A DNA stretch of 64,000 nucleotides from Kluyvera genomosp. 3. Lineage in GTDB: Bacteria; Pseudomonadota; Gammaproteobacteria; Enterobacterales; Enterobacteriaceae. The stretch covers positions 4,186,645-4,250,644 of the forward strand of contig CP022114.1 in assembly GCA_002211745.1 (NCBI GenBank), in the 5' to 3' direction. Positions 1 to 10,861 of the stretch are shown here, piece after piece; positions within the stretch are counted from its first letter, which is position 1, and every line of letters begins with the position of its first letter. Position numbers and translations under genes: made by a program. A model generated the notes under the pieces. That model saw only the letters and a list, made by a program, of their open reading frames with translations. It had not been told where the DNA came from and made no database searches.

Positions 1-7
1 TCAGGCA

Positions 8-942
8 TTAAGCCGGTGTTGATAGCCCAAAATGCTCCCGGGCCGTTAGCACATCGCGTGCGATTTGAGCCTTCAGCTCATCAAGCGACGCGAATCGCTG
101 CTCGTTGCGTATCTTTTTACGCAGTATCACATCTATATGGCGACCGTACAGGTCCATTGCAACGTCCAGCAAATGAACCTCCAGCTGCTGGCGCATGCCC
201 GCAACCGTTGGACGCGTGCCAATATTAGCCACGCCCGGCAGCGGCTTGTCGCCCAGCCCTGCCACTTCCACCGCATAAACCCTTTAACAGGGAAACCTGA
301 CGACGCAGCGGTAAATTCGCCGTCGGGAAACCGATTGTGCGGCCCAGTTCATCGCCGTGCACCACGCGCCCGGAGATAATAAAAGGATGACCCAGCAGAC
401 GTTCCGCCTGCTCGAGATTATCGTCGGCCAACGCCTGGCGCACCGCGGTGCTGCTAATGCGTACTCCGCCATGGCAGAAGGTTTGCGTGCTGGTGATGTC
501 GAAACCGAAGTCCGCGCCCGCCTTCTGTAATAACAAGAAATCCCCCTGACGACCAGCGCCAAAGCGGAAATCATCCCCCACGGCAAGGAACTGCACGCCC
601 AGCCGCTTCACCAGCAGCTCGCTGATAAAGTCCTGCGCGGTCAGCGCCGCAAAGCGGCGATCAAAACGCAGGCACAGGACGTAGTCCACTCCACTCTCGG
701 CCAGATAGCGCAGCTTTTCGCGCAGGCGCGTCAAGCGCGCAGGGCCTTGTCAGCCGCGAAGAGCTCCAGCGGCTGCGGTTCAAAAATCATCACCACCACA
801 GGCAAACCGCGCGCTCTGCCCTCGGCACGTAAGCCTTGCAGTAACGCCTGATGCCCACGATGCACACCGTCGAAATTACCAATGGTCAGAACGCACCCAT
901 GTGGGCCTGACTGAGATTATGTATGCCGCGTATCAGCTTCAT
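8..942 (-). CDS. ribF: Bifunctional riboflavin kinase / FAD synthetase RibF (frame interrupted)
   Basis: RibF phosphorylates riboflavin to FMN and adenylylates FMN to FAD in the cytoplasm. The N-terminal part has the nucleotidyltransferase start (TIGNFDGVHRGH in the restored frame), followed by AVGDDFRFGAGR, and the C-terminal part has the kinase motif GRTIGFPTANLPLRRQV. The frame is broken at four places, each one base short in a run: C near 905, C near 752, C near 293 and G near 286. Restoring them gives 312 residues, against 313 in E. coli. The stop is at 8-10; ileS would be expected next, outside the window. I regard the gene as intact in the organism. Confidence 0.9.
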
Positions 943-1195
943 GTCTGGCTCAAAAGAGTGAAAATCGTCAGAGTATACCTTGTACAGCAGTCAAGGTTAA
1001 CCGGCGATTACACCTCGTAACGGAAAGAGGGAATGATTTCATCAGCATCCGTTAAAAAGGCAAGAAAATATAGTCGAGACGCGTGATTTTTGTGCCGGAA
1101 AGACTGTATTCATCGGCGACAAGCTGGTAGAATCCTGCGCCATCAATACGTAATGCAGCGTTGTCAAATTAACGGCGCTTATTTGCACAAATCCA

Positions 1196-1224
1196 TTGAC
1201 AAAAGAAGGCTAAACGGGCATATT
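1196..1224 (+). promoter_or_regulatory. rpsT proximal promoter
   Basis: TTGACA at 1196-1201 and CATATT at 1219-1224 are separated by 17 bases. The position and sequence match my recollection of the downstream rpsT promoter in E. coli. The rest of 943-1270 holds the divergent ribF start region and shows no convincing gene; a short stretch on the minus strand resembles E. coli yaaY but has no start codon. Confidence 0.75.
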
Positions 1225-1237
1225 CCTCGGCCTTTGA

Positions 1238-1534
<297 letters not shown>

Positions 1535-1562
1535 TCGCCCGCTTGTTATCAGCTTTGTAGAA

Positions 1563-1587
1563 AAACCCGCGTAAAGCGGGTTTTTTT
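1563..1587 (+). terminator. rpsT intrinsic terminator
   Basis: Stem AAACCCGC / GCGGGTTT with a 5-base loop (gtaaa), followed by a T run at 1581-1587. It lies 28 bases after the rpsT stop. Confidence 0.9.
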
Positions 1588-1602
1588 ATGCCTGCGATTG
1601 AC

Positions 1603-1624
1603 GTCGCCCGGCATGCCGGGCGAC
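1603..1624. repeat. Perfect 10-bp-arm palindrome between rpsT and nhaR
   Basis: GTCGCCCGGC (1603-1612), 2-base centre, GCCGGGCGAC (1615-1624). It sits between two convergent genes, just before the nhaR stop at 1629. There is no T run on either side, so it may be a transcript-end stabilising hairpin rather than a full terminator. Confidence 0.6.
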
Positions 1625-1628
1625 AAGA

Positions 1629-2527
1629 TTACTTCGACGGTTCGGCAAACAGCGCCGAATAGTCGCTATGGCAGATGCGCTGTACCGATGGATGCTGAAT
1701 CATGCGTTCGGCAAAAATTGCGTGATACTCTTCCATCACGTTATCCATACGGCCAATTTCCACAATGGTGTCGTCGGCATAAAAGTCGTGGCATAGAGCG
1801 TCGGCGCGACAAATATGGCGTTATGCGCCGCGCCAAAGGCCTTCATCAGCGCCGCATCGTCAAACTCACCGAGTATCTCGACCTTCAGCCCCTGCACGTT
1901 AAACCAGTTCAGCAACTTACGCCCGAGCATGGAGCGGCGGCCCGGAATCAGCAAACGTCGCTCTTCCAGACAGGCCGGGAAAGGTTTCTCCGGCGGCGGA
2001 TTGGTGCACCAGAAGCTCACGCTGCACTCACCGATTTTGACCGAGAACAGCCCTTCCTGCTGCGTGGAGTCGATCGGGCAGTCAGAGATAATCATATCCA
2101 GCTTGTGCTGACTGAGCTGCTCAAGCAACATTTCATGCGTCGACTCAAAACAGCGCAGATGAATTTGCTCACCTTCCACCACTGCGGCATCCAGTACGCC
2201 ACTGACCAATCGTTTCGACAGCGCATCGGCTACGCCGACGTCGAACAACAGGTTCGATTCCTTACGGTAGTTCACGATATCCAGCATCTCCTGGCTTAAG
2301 GTGAACATTTTGTCCGCGTAGCGGAAGACCAGTTCCCCGAGCTCCGTCGGCTCAATGCCGCGCCCTTTACGCTTAAACAGCTTGCCCTGCAGGCGCTCTT
2401 CCAGTGCCTTAATCTGTCCGGTAATGGTCTGCGGCGTAAGGTACAGCGCCTCCGCCGCGCCCACGACAGAACCTTCCTTGTAGACATGCCAGAAGTAGTA
2501 AAGATGGTTGTAGTTAATATGCGACAT
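1629..2527 (-). CDS. nhaR: LysR-type transcriptional activator NhaR (one frameshift)
   Basis: NhaR is a LysR-family regulator that activates nhaA in response to sodium and in E. coli also affects osmC and pgaABCD. The N-terminal winged helix-turn-helix is clear ([40 protein letters not shown]), followed by the effector-binding domain. The frame breaks near 1787, where a C run of coding GCCCACGAC is one base short. Restoring it continues the protein to the TAA at 1629-1631 for 299 residues, against about 301 in E. coli. It lies 27 bases downstream of nhaA on the same strand and is probably cotranscribed with it. Confidence 0.9.
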
Positions 2528-2554
2528 GCCCTGTGCTCCCCTCTCCTTTCATTC

Positions 2555-3724
2555 TCATTTCGCTACCGGCTTTAAGCGTGCACGTAGCAAGCTGTATCCC
2601 ACCACCGCTGACAGGACGGAGCCGATCAGAATGCCAAGCTTCGCCCAGTTAATCAGCGACGGATCGACGCTGCCAAAGGCCAGGCTGGCGATAAAAATAG
2701 ACATCGTAAAACCAATCCCGCACAGCAGACCCACGGCCATAATCTGCGCAAAGCTGGTGCCTTCCGGCAGCTTTGCCAGCTTCAGCTTTAGCGCCAGCCA
2801 GCAGAACACGCTAATGCCCAGCGGTTTGCCAATAAACAGACCGGCGATAATGCCCAGCGGCAGCAGCGAAGTCAGCCCGTCCAGCGTCACGCCTTGCAGC
2901 GAGACGCCCGCATTCGCAAAGGCAAATAGCGGCAGGATCATAAAGGCCACCCACGGGTGTAAAACGTGCTCAAGCTGTTTCGCTGGCGACTTACCGTTCT
3001 GCTCACGCAGCGGAATAAAGAAGCCCACGATCACGCCCGCCAGCGTGGCATGCACACCCGACTTCAGCACCGCGGTCCACAAAATGACGCCGACCAGAAT
3101 ATAAATACCGGTGCGCCGTACGCCGCTCAGATTCAGGACAGCCAGCGCCGCAATAGCAACGGCCGCGACGGCAAGTGACAGCAGCGATAAATCGCTGGTG
3201 TAGAACAGCGCAATAATCACAATAGCGCCCAGGTCGTCGATAATTGCCAGCGCCATCAGGAAGATCTTGAGCGATGCCGGAACCCGGCTGCCGAGCAGCG
3301 CCAGCACGCCAAGTGCAAAAGCGATATCCGTTGCAGCCGGAATCGCCCAGCCGCTGCTGGCCACCGGATCCTGCGCGTTAAACGCCAGATAGACCAGCGC
3401 GGGCACGACCATACCACCCAGCGCGGCCACGACCGGGAAAATCGCCTGACGACGCGTCGCTAACGATCCCTGCATCATCTCGCGTTTAACCTCGAGGCCA
3501 ATCAACAGGAAAAACACCGCCATCAGGGCATCGTTAATCCACAGCAGCATGTTTTTGTTGATTTCTAATGCGCCAACGCGCAGTTGCACCGGCGTCTCAA
3601 GAAACGCGTGATACAGGCCGCTGGTCACACCGAGGTTCGCCATCAGCATCGCCAGAACGGCGGCAATAATCAGGATGATGCCCCCAGAGGCATCGTTGCT
3701 AAAGAAACGCTGAAGATGCTTCAC
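2555..3724 (-). CDS. nhaA: Na+/H+ antiporter NhaA
   Basis: Inner-membrane antiporter exchanging two protons for one sodium ion, with a role in sodium tolerance and pH homeostasis at alkaline pH. 389 residues, full length, starting [15 protein letters not shown] and rich in membrane segments (about 12 expected). The ion-binding aspartate pair is visible in IIDDLGAI around residues 163-164. No frame damage. First gene of an nhaA-nhaR unit. The hokC/sokC toxin locus found upstream in E. coli is not seen here. Confidence 0.97.
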   Translation of the reverse strand: MKHLQRFFSNDASGGIILIIAAVLAMLMANLGVTSGLYHAFLETPVQLRVGALEINKNMLLWINDALMAVFFLLIGLEVKREMMQGSLATRRQAIFPVVAALGGMVVPALVYLAFNAQDPVASSGWAIPAATDIAFALGVLALLGSRVPASLKIFLMALAIIDDLGAIVIIALFYTSDLSLLSLAVAAVAIAALAVLNLSGVRRTGIYILVGVILWTAVLKSGVHATLAGVIVGFFIPLREQNGKSPAKQLEHVLHPWVAFMILPLFAFANAGVSLQGVTLDGLTSLLPLGIIAGLFIGKPLGISVFCWLALKLKLAKLPEGTSFAQIMAVGLLCGIGFTMSIFIASLAFGSVDPSLINWAKLGILIGSVLSAVVGYSLLRARLKPVAK

Positions 3725-3833
3725 TTTTAATCTCTCTATACGTCTTATACATCGATAAAACCATAATATCGCGTTTAAAAGCTCGGAAAAAACAGATTAT
3801 AACTGGATGACAATTCAGTTTAGCCGAACAAAT

Positions 3834-3866
3834 AAAAAAACCCGAAGCGCCATGCTCCGGGTTTTG
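3834..3866. terminator. dnaJ terminator (bidirectional form)
   Basis: AACCCGAAGC (3839-3848) pairs with GCTCCGGGTT (3854-3863) with one mismatch. Runs of A to the left and T to the right give a U tract in either direction. It lies just after the dnaJ stop on the minus strand. Confidence 0.8.
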
Positions 3867-3896
3867 TCGGTTCAGCCCTCGCCTGACGGCGAAAGA

Positions 3897-5033
3897 TTAA
3901 CGGGTTAAATCGTCAAAAAACTTTTTCACGCCGTCAAAGAAGCTTTTCGAACGCGGACTGTTGTTTTCGCCAGTTGGGCCGCCGAAGCTTTCCTGCAGGT
4001 CTTTCAACAGCTGCTTCTGCTTCTCGTTCAGACCGACCGGGGTTTCTACCACCACGCGACACAGCAGGTCACCCTGTGCGCCGCCGCGAACGGACTTCAC
4101 GCCCTTGCCACGCATGCGGAACAGTTTGCCGGTTTGTGTTTCACCCGGAATTTTCAGCTTCACGCGACCGTCGAGCGTCGGCACTTCAATCTCGCCGCCC
4201 AGCGCCGCCATGGAGAAGTTGATCGGCACTTCGCAGTACAGGTTATTACCTTCACGCTCAAAGATAGCGTGCTGTTTCACCTGTACCTGAACGTACAGAT
4301 CGCCTGCTGGTGCGCCGTGCTCGCCGGCTTCGCCTTCACCACTCAGACGAATACGGTCGCCGGTGTCCACGCCTGCCGGAATTTTAACGGACAGGGTTTT
4401 GGTCTTCTCAACGCGACCGTGACCATGACATTTGTTGCACGGATCTTTAATCAGCGTACCGCGGCCCTGACAGTGCGGACAGGTCTGCTGTACGGCGAAG
4501 AAGCCCTGACGCATCTGCACCTGGCCGGAACCGTGACAGGTTGGACAGGTTTGCGGCTGTGAACCCGCCTTCGCGCCGCTGCCGTGGCAGACATCGCACT
4601 CTTCCAACGTCGGGATGCGGATCTCTTTGGTCACACCGCGAACCGCTTCTTCCAGCGTCAGATCCATGTTGTAGCGCAGGTCTGCGCCACGAGATGCGCG
4701 CTGGCGACCGCGACCACCGCCGAAGATATCGCCGAATACGTCACCAAAGATATCGCTGAAGTCCGCGCCGCCGCCGAAACCACCGGCTCCGCCGCCCATA
4801 CCGCCCTGTTCAAAGGCCGCATGGCCATACTGATCGTAGGCCGCACGCTTTTGCGCGTCGGTCAGGATTTCGTACGCTTCTTTGATCTCTTTAAACTTGG
4901 CTTCGGCCTCTTTATCACCCTGGTTGCGGTCCGGGTGGTATTTCATGGCCAGGCGTTTGTACGCCTTTTTGATTTCGCGCTCTTCCGCTGTTTTGGAGAC
5001 GCCCAAAATCTCGTAATAATCTTGCTTTGCCAT
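3897..5033 (-). CDS. dnaJ: Chaperone protein DnaJ (Hsp40)
   Basis: Co-chaperone that delivers unfolded clients to DnaK and stimulates its ATPase. 378 residues, complete. Domains in order: J domain with the HPD motif (YHPDRN, about residues 32-37), Gly/Phe-rich linker (about 75-110), the zinc-binding region with four CxxCxGxG units ([32 protein letters not shown]), then the two-part client-binding C-terminal region. It follows dnaK by 86 bases on the same strand, as in the classic dnaKJ heat-shock operon. Confidence 0.98.
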   Translation of the reverse strand: MAKQDYYEILGVSKTAEEREIKKAYKRLAMKYHPDRNQGDKEAEAKFKEIKEAYEILTDAQKRAAYDQYGHAAFEQGGMGGGAGGFGGGADFSDIFGDVFGDIFGGGRGRQRASRGADLRYNMDLTLEEAVRGVTKEIRIPTLEECDVCHGSGAKAGSQPQTCPTCHGSGQVQMRQGFFAVQQTCPHCQGRGTLIKDPCNKCHGHGRVEKTKTLSVKIPAGVDTGDRIRLSGEGEAGEHGAPAGDLYVQVQVKQHAIFEREGNNLYCEVPINFSMAALGGEIEVPTLDGRVKLKIPGETQTGKLFRMRGKGVKSVRGGAQGDLLCRVVVETPVGLNEKQKQLLKDLQESFGGPTGENNSPRSKSFFDGVKKFFDDLTR

Positions 5034-5119
5034 TGGTATTGTTCAGCCCTTAACATGCGAGCACGGGCGGAGAGGAAACCTCTTCGCCCGTGCCGATTAA
5101 TTACCCTGCATCAGGGCGA

Positions 5120-7042
5120 TTATTTTTTGTCTTTCACTTCTTCGAACTCTGCGTCAACAACGTCGTCGTCTTTCGCATTGTTCGCGGAAGCATCAGCGCC
5201 TGCTGCGCCAGCCTGCTGCTGTGCGTGCTGCTGCTGAGCGATTTCCATCAGTTTCTGGGAAACCTGCGCCAGCGCCTGCATTTTCGCTTCGATATCCGCT
5301 TTGTCTTCGCCTTTCAGAGACGTTTCCAGCGCGGTCAGCGCAGACTCGATAGCGGTTTTGTCGTCAGCCGGCAGCTGTTCGCCTGCTTCTTCAACCTGCT
5401 TACGGGTGCTGTGCAGCAGATGGTCGCCCTGGTTACGGGTCTGAACCAGCTCTTCGAACTTACGGTCAGATTCTGCGTTCGCTTCTGCATCGCGAACCAT
5501 CTTCTGAATTTCTTCCTCGTTCAGACCGGAAGATGCCTTGATGGTGATCTTCTGCTCTTTACCGCTGTTTTTGTCTTTCGCGGAAACGTGCAGGATACCG
5601 TCAGCATCGATATCGAAGGTGACTTCGATCTGCGGCATGCCGCGCGGTGCCGGGCTGATACCGTCCAGGTTGAACTGACCCAGTGATTTGTTATCGGATG
5701 CACGTTTACGCTCACCCTGAATCACGTGGATGGTTACCGCAGACTGGTTGTCTTCAGCGGTAGAGAACACCTGGCTGTGCTTAGTTGGGATGGTGGTGTT
5801 TTTGTTGATGAGCGCAGTCATCACACCGCCCATGGTTTCGATACCCAGAGACAGCGGGGTAACGTCCAGCAGCAGCACGTCTTTTACTTCACCGGTCAGA
5901 ACGCCGCCCTGAACCGCTGCGCCGATAGCAACAGCTTCGTCTGGGTTAACGTCTTTACGCGGCTCTTTACCGAAGAACTCAGCAACTTTCTTCTGCACCA
6001 TTGGCATACGAGTCTGACCACCGACCAGGATAACGTCCTGGATATCGGATACGGACAGGCCAGCATCCTGCAGCGCAACTTTCAGCGGCTCGATAGAACG
6101 GTTAACCAGGTCTTCTACCAGGCTTTCCAGTTTCGCACGGGTCACTTTGATGTTCATGTGTTTCGGACCGGTCGCATCTGCGGTGATGTACGGCAGGTTC
6201 ACGTCGGTCTGCTGAGCGGAAGACAGTTCGATCTTCGCTTTCTCAGCGGCTTCTTTCAGGCGCTGCATCGCCAGCGGGTCGTTACGCAGGTCGATGCCCT
6301 GATCTTTCTTAAACTCGTCAACGAGGTAGTTGATCAGGCGGGTATCGAAGTCTTCACCACCCAGGTGGGTATCACCGTTGGTTGCCAGAACTTCAAAGGT
6401 TTTTTCGCCATCAACTTCGTCGATTTCGATAATAGAGATATCGAAAGTACCACCACCGAGGTCGTAAACCGCGATAGTACGGTTGCCGACTTCTTTATCC
6501 AGACCATAAGCCAGCGCGGCTGCGGTTGGTTCGTTGATGATACGTTTGACTTCCAGACCTGCGATACGGCCAGCATCTTTGGTTGCCTGACGCTGAGCAT
6601 CGTTGAAGTAAGCAGGTACGGTGATAACCGCTTCAGTTACCGGCTCACCCAGGTAATCTTCAGCCGTTTTCTTCATTTTTTTCAGCACTTCAGCAGAGAT
6701 CTGCGGCGGTGCAGTTTTGGTGCCTTTCACATCAAGCCATGCGTCGCCATTGTCTGCGGCAACGATTTTGTACGGCATGATAGAAACGTCACGCTGAACT
6801 TCTTCGTCCTGGAAGCGGCGACCAATCAGGCGTTTAATCGCAAACAGGGTGTTTTGCGGGTTTGTCACTGCCTGACGTTTAGCCGGCTGACCAACCAGAG
6901 TTTCACCATCCTGGGTATAAGCAATGATAGAAGGCGTGGTGCGGTCGCCTTCGGCGTTCTCCAGAACGCGAGCGGTAGTGCCATCCATAATCGCTACACA
7001 AGAGTTGGTAGTACCCAGGTCGATACCAATAATTTTACCCAT
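5120..7042 (-). CDS. dnaK: Chaperone protein DnaK (Hsp70)
   Basis: ATP-dependent chaperone. 640 residues, complete. It has the nucleotide-binding domain start [10 protein letters not shown], the phosphate loop [14 protein letters not shown], the interdomain linker [13 protein letters not shown] near residue 390, the substrate-binding domain, and the conserved C-terminal tail EEVKDKK. No frame damage in nearly 2 kb, in contrast to its neighbours. First gene of dnaKJ, preceded by a heat-shock promoter. Confidence 0.99.
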   Translation of the reverse strand: MGKIIGIDLGTTNSCVAIMDGTTARVLENAEGDRTTPSIIAYTQDGETLVGQPAKRQAVTNPQNTLFAIKRLIGRRFQDEEVQRDVSIMPYKIVAADNGDAWLDVKGTKTAPPQISAEVLKKMKKTAEDYLGEPVTEAVITVPAYFNDAQRQATKDAGRIAGLEVKRIINEPTAAALAYGLDKEVGNRTIAVYDLGGGTFDISIIEIDEVDGEKTFEVLATNGDTHLGGEDFDTRLINYLVDEFKKDQGIDLRNDPLAMQRLKEAAEKAKIELSSAQQTDVNLPYITADATGPKHMNIKVTRAKLESLVEDLVNRSIEPLKVALQDAGLSVSDIQDVILVGGQTRMPMVQKKVAEFFGKEPRKDVNPDEAVAIGAAVQGGVLTGEVKDVLLLDVTPLSLGIETMGGVMTALINKNTTIPTKHSQVFSTAEDNQSAVTIHVIQGERKRASDNKSLGQFNLDGISPAPRGMPQIEVTFDIDADGILHVSAKDKNSGKEQKITIKASSGLNEEEIQKMVRDAEANAESDRKFEELVQTRNQGDHLLHSTRKQVEEAGEQLPADDKTAIESALTALETSLKGEDKADIEAKMQALAQVSQKLMEIAQQQHAQQQAGAAGADASANNAKDDDVVDAEFEEVKDKK

Positions 7043-7165
7043 CTAAACGTCTCCACTAAAAATTCAGTCAACATGTGGTTGTGAATCTGTAATAAGGGCG
7101 AAACCTACGGTTTCAACTGCCCTGAATCGTTTTTTTTTCAGACTCACTCACTGCGGTTGACTACA

Positions 7166-7193
7166 AGATGGGGTCGCAACGTCATCCATCAAG
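7166..7193 (-). promoter_or_regulatory. Sigma-32 heat-shock promoter of dnaKJ
   Basis: Read on the minus strand, CTTGATG (7187-7193) and CCCCATCT (7166-7173) are separated by 13 bases. This fits the sigma-32 consensus (CTTGAAA, 13-14 bases, CCCCATnT) and resembles the E. coli dnaK P1 promoter. The rest of 7043-7400 is AT-rich leader and the divergent yaaI upstream region; I see no gene in it. Confidence 0.85.
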
Positions 7194-7400
7194 GGGCAAA
7201 ATTAAAAATTTTTCATTCAGTGCGGTTTTATTTCCAGCGTTTCGCCAAACGCATTCACGACATAAATATAAAAACATCAATTTATTCAGTTAATTGCTGT
7301 CATAAGTTGTCATAATTCAGCGCTGAAAACCGAACCGACGAGGAATAAAATTTGGTGCAGTATTTTGCTCACTAAAATGGCCCCTCCGGTAAGGAATACA

Positions 7401-7805
7401 ATGAAAACCCTTTTTAACGTCTCAGTCAGTCTGGCGTTTGGTCTGCTGCTGGCCAGTTCCGCCTACGCCAACGACCACAAAACGTTGGGCGTTATCGCCC
7501 TTCCCCGCAACGAAACTAACGATCTCACCCTGAAGCTCCCGGTATGTCGAGTCGTGAAGCGCATCAAGCTCAGCGTGGATCGCGGCGACGCACAGCTGAG
7601 CGGCGCTTCGGTGTACTTTAAGGCCGCCCGCAGCAGCAGCCAAAGCCTCAACGTTCCATCTTCACTCAAAGAAGGCCAAACGACGGATTGGATCAACATC
7701 AACAGCGACAATGACAACAAACGCTGCGTGTCCAAAATCAGTTTCTCAGGCCATACCGTCAACTCTTCCGACATGGCATCGCTGAAAATCATCGGCGACG
7801 ATTAA
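7401..7805 (+). CDS. yaaI: Exported protein YaaI (DUF2541)
   Basis: Periplasmic protein of unknown function. 134 residues from the ATG at 7401, which has AAGGA 5 bases upstream. An in-frame ATG at 7365 lacks a ribosome-binding site. The signal peptide is about residues 1-23 ([23 protein letters not shown], cut before NDHK, shown here only to locate the cut). The mature part contains [21 protein letters not shown] and [14 protein letters not shown], which match E. coli YaaI closely. Divergent from dnaK and followed by yaaW on the same strand. Confidence 0.93.
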   Translation: MKTLFNVSVSLAFGLLLASSAYANDHKTLGVIALPRNETNDLTLKLPVCRVVKRIKLSVDRGDAQLSGASVYFKAARSSSQSLNVPSSLKEGQTTDWININSDNDNKRCVSKISFSGHTVNSSDMASLKIIGDD

Positions 7806-7837
7806 TCTTGCTCCGCTAACATAAGTCACGAACGTAA

Positions 7838-8563
7838 ATGAAAGTCTCCTATCTGAACGATGAAGATCTCGTGTTCCTCCAGCACTGTAGCGAAGAACAG
7901 CTGGCGCGCTTAGCTGTGCTGATGACCCACAATGAAAAGGGCAAACGTCGCCTGTCGAGCGCGCTGCTGCACAATGAGCTGTACATGTCGATGGAGGGCC
8001 ATCCGGAGCAGCACCGTCGCAACTGGCAGCTGATCGCCGGCGAGTTTCAGCACTTTGGCGGCGATAGCATCGCCAACCAGATCCGCGGCCACGGCAAGCT
8101 GTACCGTGAAATCCTGCGCGATGTCGCCAAACGTCTGGGGCTGAAAGCCGACAAAACGATGCCGACCGCGGCCATTGAGAAACAGCTGCTGGAACAGTTT
8201 GTTCGCCATGCGTGGAAGCGGATGAACGACGAACAGAAAGCCCGCTTTCATGCGGCAATCCAGCTGAAGGTCATGGAAGTGGAAGCTTTACTGCCGCAGC
8301 TTATCGATCATCATCGTCTGGATCACGGCATTGAACACCTGCTGGACAGCCAGCTCAGCCACATTTTGCATAAACATGCCGCCGTCAGCGTCATCGGCCA
8401 CGGTTTGATGCGCGGCGCCGGTCTTGGCGGCCCGGTTGGCGCCGCGGTGAACGGCGTGAAAGCCGTCAGCGGTAGCGCCTATCGCGTCACCATTCCTGCT
8501 GTGCTGCGCATTGCCTGCCTGCGTCGGTTGATTGCCCGCGCGGCGTTACAGCGAGCCGGATGA
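7838..8563 (+). CDS. yaaW: YaaW family protein, unknown function
   Basis: 241 residues, cytoplasmic by appearance. The N-terminal segment (YLNDEDLVFLQHCSEEQL) belongs to a small domain shared with other proteins of the family, and the C-terminal part has a glycine-rich stretch GLMRGAGLGGPVGAAVNGVK followed by a basic helix. It matches E. coli YaaW along its length. Function is not known to me. It starts 32 bases after yaaI and may share its transcript. Confidence 0.88.
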   Translation: MKVSYLNDEDLVFLQHCSEEQLARLAVLMTHNEKGKRRLSSALLHNELYMSMEGHPEQHRRNWQLIAGEFQHFGGDSIANQIRGHGKLYREILRDVAKRLGLKADKTMPTAAIEKQLLEQFVRHAWKRMNDEQKARFHAAIQLKVMEVEALLPQLIDHHRLDHGIEHLLDSQLSHILHKHAAVSVIGHGLMRGAGLGGPVGAAVNGVKAVSGSAYRVTIPAVLRIACLRRLIARAALQRAG

Positions 8564-8570
8564 GTTAAAG

Positions 8571-8593
8571 GGGGAAAATAGTTCATTTTCCCC
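8571..8593 (+). terminator. Hairpin after yaaW
   Basis: GGGGAAAAT (8571-8579) pairs perfectly with ATTTTCCCC (8585-8593). No strong T run follows, so its strength as a terminator is uncertain. Confidence 0.5.
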
Positions 8594-8689
8594 TGATCAG
8601 ATCATAGACAGCCCGTTTACTCCTGATTATGATGCCGCGCCCCAGCAGTGGGGAGATTATTTCACCATTCAATGATGATTTGAGGAATT

Positions 8690-9256
8690 ATGGGCAACAC
8701 TAAGTTGGCTAACCCGGCACCGCTGGGCCTGATGGGCTTCGGCATGACCACCATTCTGCTTAACCTGCATAACGCCGGTTTCTTCGCCTTTGACGGCATT
8801 ATTCTCGCTATGGGTATTTTTTACGGCGGTATCGCGCAGATTTTCGCGGGCCTGCTGGAATACAAGAAAGGGAATACTTTCGGTCTGACCGCTTTCACCT
8901 CTTACGGCTCTTTCTGGCTGACTCTGGTCGCCATTCTGCTGCTGCCGAAGATGGGTCTGTCCGACGCACCTAACGCGCAGTTCCTCGGCGCTTACCTGGG
9001 CCTGTGGGGCGTGTTCACGCTGTTCATGTTCTTCGGTACCCTGAAAGCCGCACGCATGCTGCAGTTCGTGTTCCTGAGCCTGACCGTGCTGTTCGCGCTG
9101 CTGGCGATTGGCAACATCAACGGCAACGAAGCGATTATTCACGTAGCGGGTTGGGTTGGCCTGGTTTGTGGCACGAGCGCTATTTACCTGGCAATGGGTG
9201 AAGTGCTGAACGAACAGTTCGGTCGCACCGTACTGCCGATTGGTGAAAAACACTGA
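8690..9256 (+). CDS. satP: Succinate-acetate/proton symporter SatP
   Basis: Inner-membrane acetate/succinate uptake protein of the AceTr (GPR1/FUN34/YaaH) family. 188 residues, the usual length, with about six membrane segments. The family signature [18 protein letters not shown] is near the N-terminus. The start ATG has GAGGAAT just upstream. Stands alone, with its own terminator. Confidence 0.96.
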   Translation: MGNTKLANPAPLGLMGFGMTTILLNLHNAGFFAFDGIILAMGIFYGGIAQIFAGLLEYKKGNTFGLTAFTSYGSFWLTLVAILLLPKMGLSDAPNAQFLGAYLGLWGVFTLFMFFGTLKAARMLQFVFLSLTVLFALLAIGNINGNEAIIHVAGWVGLVCGTSAIYLAMGEVLNEQFGRTVLPIGEKH

Positions 9257-9273
9257 TCCTCGCCTCATCCTGA

Positions 9274-9302
9274 AAAACGCCGGCCTGTCCGGCGTTTTTT
9301 TT
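9274..9302 (+). terminator. satP intrinsic terminator
   Basis: AAACGCCGG / CCGGCGTTT stem with a short loop and a run of T, 18 bases after the satP stop. Confidence 0.9.
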
Positions 9303-9387
9303 ACCCATAAACTACCGATACTGGGATTATCGCTTCCTGATAATTTGCGCTATTTTCAATAACTTCTCATGATAAAAAGGATTATTG

Positions 9388-10823
9388 ATGATGCGCCTCA
9401 CCTCAGCTTGCCCCTGATTCTGGCCTGTGGAGCCTTGATGCCCGTTGGTGCCAGTGCGCTACCAACGCCTGAAGTCAGAAGCGTTGACTGGGATAAGGAA
9501 AATACCGTACGCGTCGGGGACAGCATCAATACCGTGTATCGGATTACGATGTCAGAGGGATCACGTAATCATCTTTGGCTAAACGTTGATTGCCAAACCC
9601 ATGAAAAAACGCTGCTGTATATGAACCTGCACACGGTAACCGGGAGCAATATCCGCGCCTACGGCGGTAACTCTTTCGCCCGCTATATTCCCGGCGTCCC
9701 TTTCGAGCCCGATGCCGATAGCCTGCTCAGCACCAACCCTGCACTCGATGTCTGCAAACAAAACGTCGCGCCGCCTCGTTGGGTAGGACTCACTGCCGCA
9801 GAGAAGAACGGCGACCAGCCGTTTATCGACCTGAATAACAGCCATCGCGAGGGCAATATGCTCAATCTGCGCGTAGGCACGGATTACGCTCAGGTTCATC
9901 GCGAAAAGAAATATGACGCGCCCTACGACTTTAAAATCAGCCAGATGCAGGTTAATTGCGATAACCAGCAGGCGCGCATTGAACGAACGTTCTCTCTGAA
10001 TGCCAACGTTGTGACTGACAACACCACAACCACGGATTCCGCCTTCACTTCCCTCCCCGCCACGCTTACTGTCCCCGTGAAGAAACTGTGTGCCCTACAG
10101 GATCTCAACACGTTTACCGGCAGCGGCGCGTGGGTAGCCCGGCAGAAAACCGAAGCTGATGCGCCGCTGGCGATCCCCGATTTCGAACACAACGATCCTG
10201 CGGCTTTAGCCCGTTACCCGCTTTCCGAAACGGTAAGCAAGACAGCAATGCAGGTACTGAAAAACGGGAGTAACGCGCCTGTGTTTTCCAGCCTCACCTA
10301 TACGCCGGTGTGGCCTGGCGACAGCGATATTAAGGGCAAAACGCGCATCGACAGGCTGCCGGACGGCAGTACCCTCACGCTTGATACGCTGATACTCAAA
10401 GGGGTGACGTTCTATAGCCAGTACCATCGATTATTCAATATCGTTGATCTGAAACAGTGGGATTCGATGAAAAATAGCCCGTTCATCGCCCAGACGCTGG
10501 AAACCAACTTTAGCGTGACGCCGGAGGTTGGCCAGCCGTACCACTGGCATGCGGTACTGCAAGATGATACCGCCCCGGAGGGAAGCAAATCGAAGCGTCA
10601 GGATTGTCGTGTGGAAGGCCCGTGGCGCGATGCCTCAACGCTGAACAAGGCTTTCCCTGGGCGCTATATCGAGCTTATCTGTACCGACGATCGGGGCGAT
10701 GGCAGAGCAATGAGCAGCGATTACGCCTGGCTGGAAAATTTGCGCGTCTTCATTCGCATCGGTTATCAGGAAGCGGGGCAGAAAAAACGGTTTACCTTTA
10801 AAGACGTCACCATTATTCACTAG
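9388..10823 (+). CDS. Unrecognised exported protein (about 478 residues)
   Basis: I do not recognise this family. An open frame runs from an ATG at 9369, but that start has no ribosome-binding site. The ATG at 9388 has AAGGA six bases upstream and would begin MMRLTSAC, joining the same frame if the C run at 9411-9414 is one base short, as happens throughout this window. Either start gives a signal peptide ending VGASA-LP. The mature part has six cysteines (in VDCQ, DVCK, VNCD, KLCA, QDCR, LICT), an even number that suggests disulfides in the periplasm or outside. No lipobox or membrane anchor. It stands between satP and a transporter gene and is absent from this place in E. coli K-12. Confidence 0.65.
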
Positions 10824-10861
10824 CACACGCGACGCCGGGGTCGACGCCGCGTGGTGTCGAC

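Noticed and set aside
5726-7084. Long open frame (about 450 codons) on the strand opposite dnaK
   Set aside because: It is the mirror of the strongly biased dnaK codons; the translation has no domain and no start signal.
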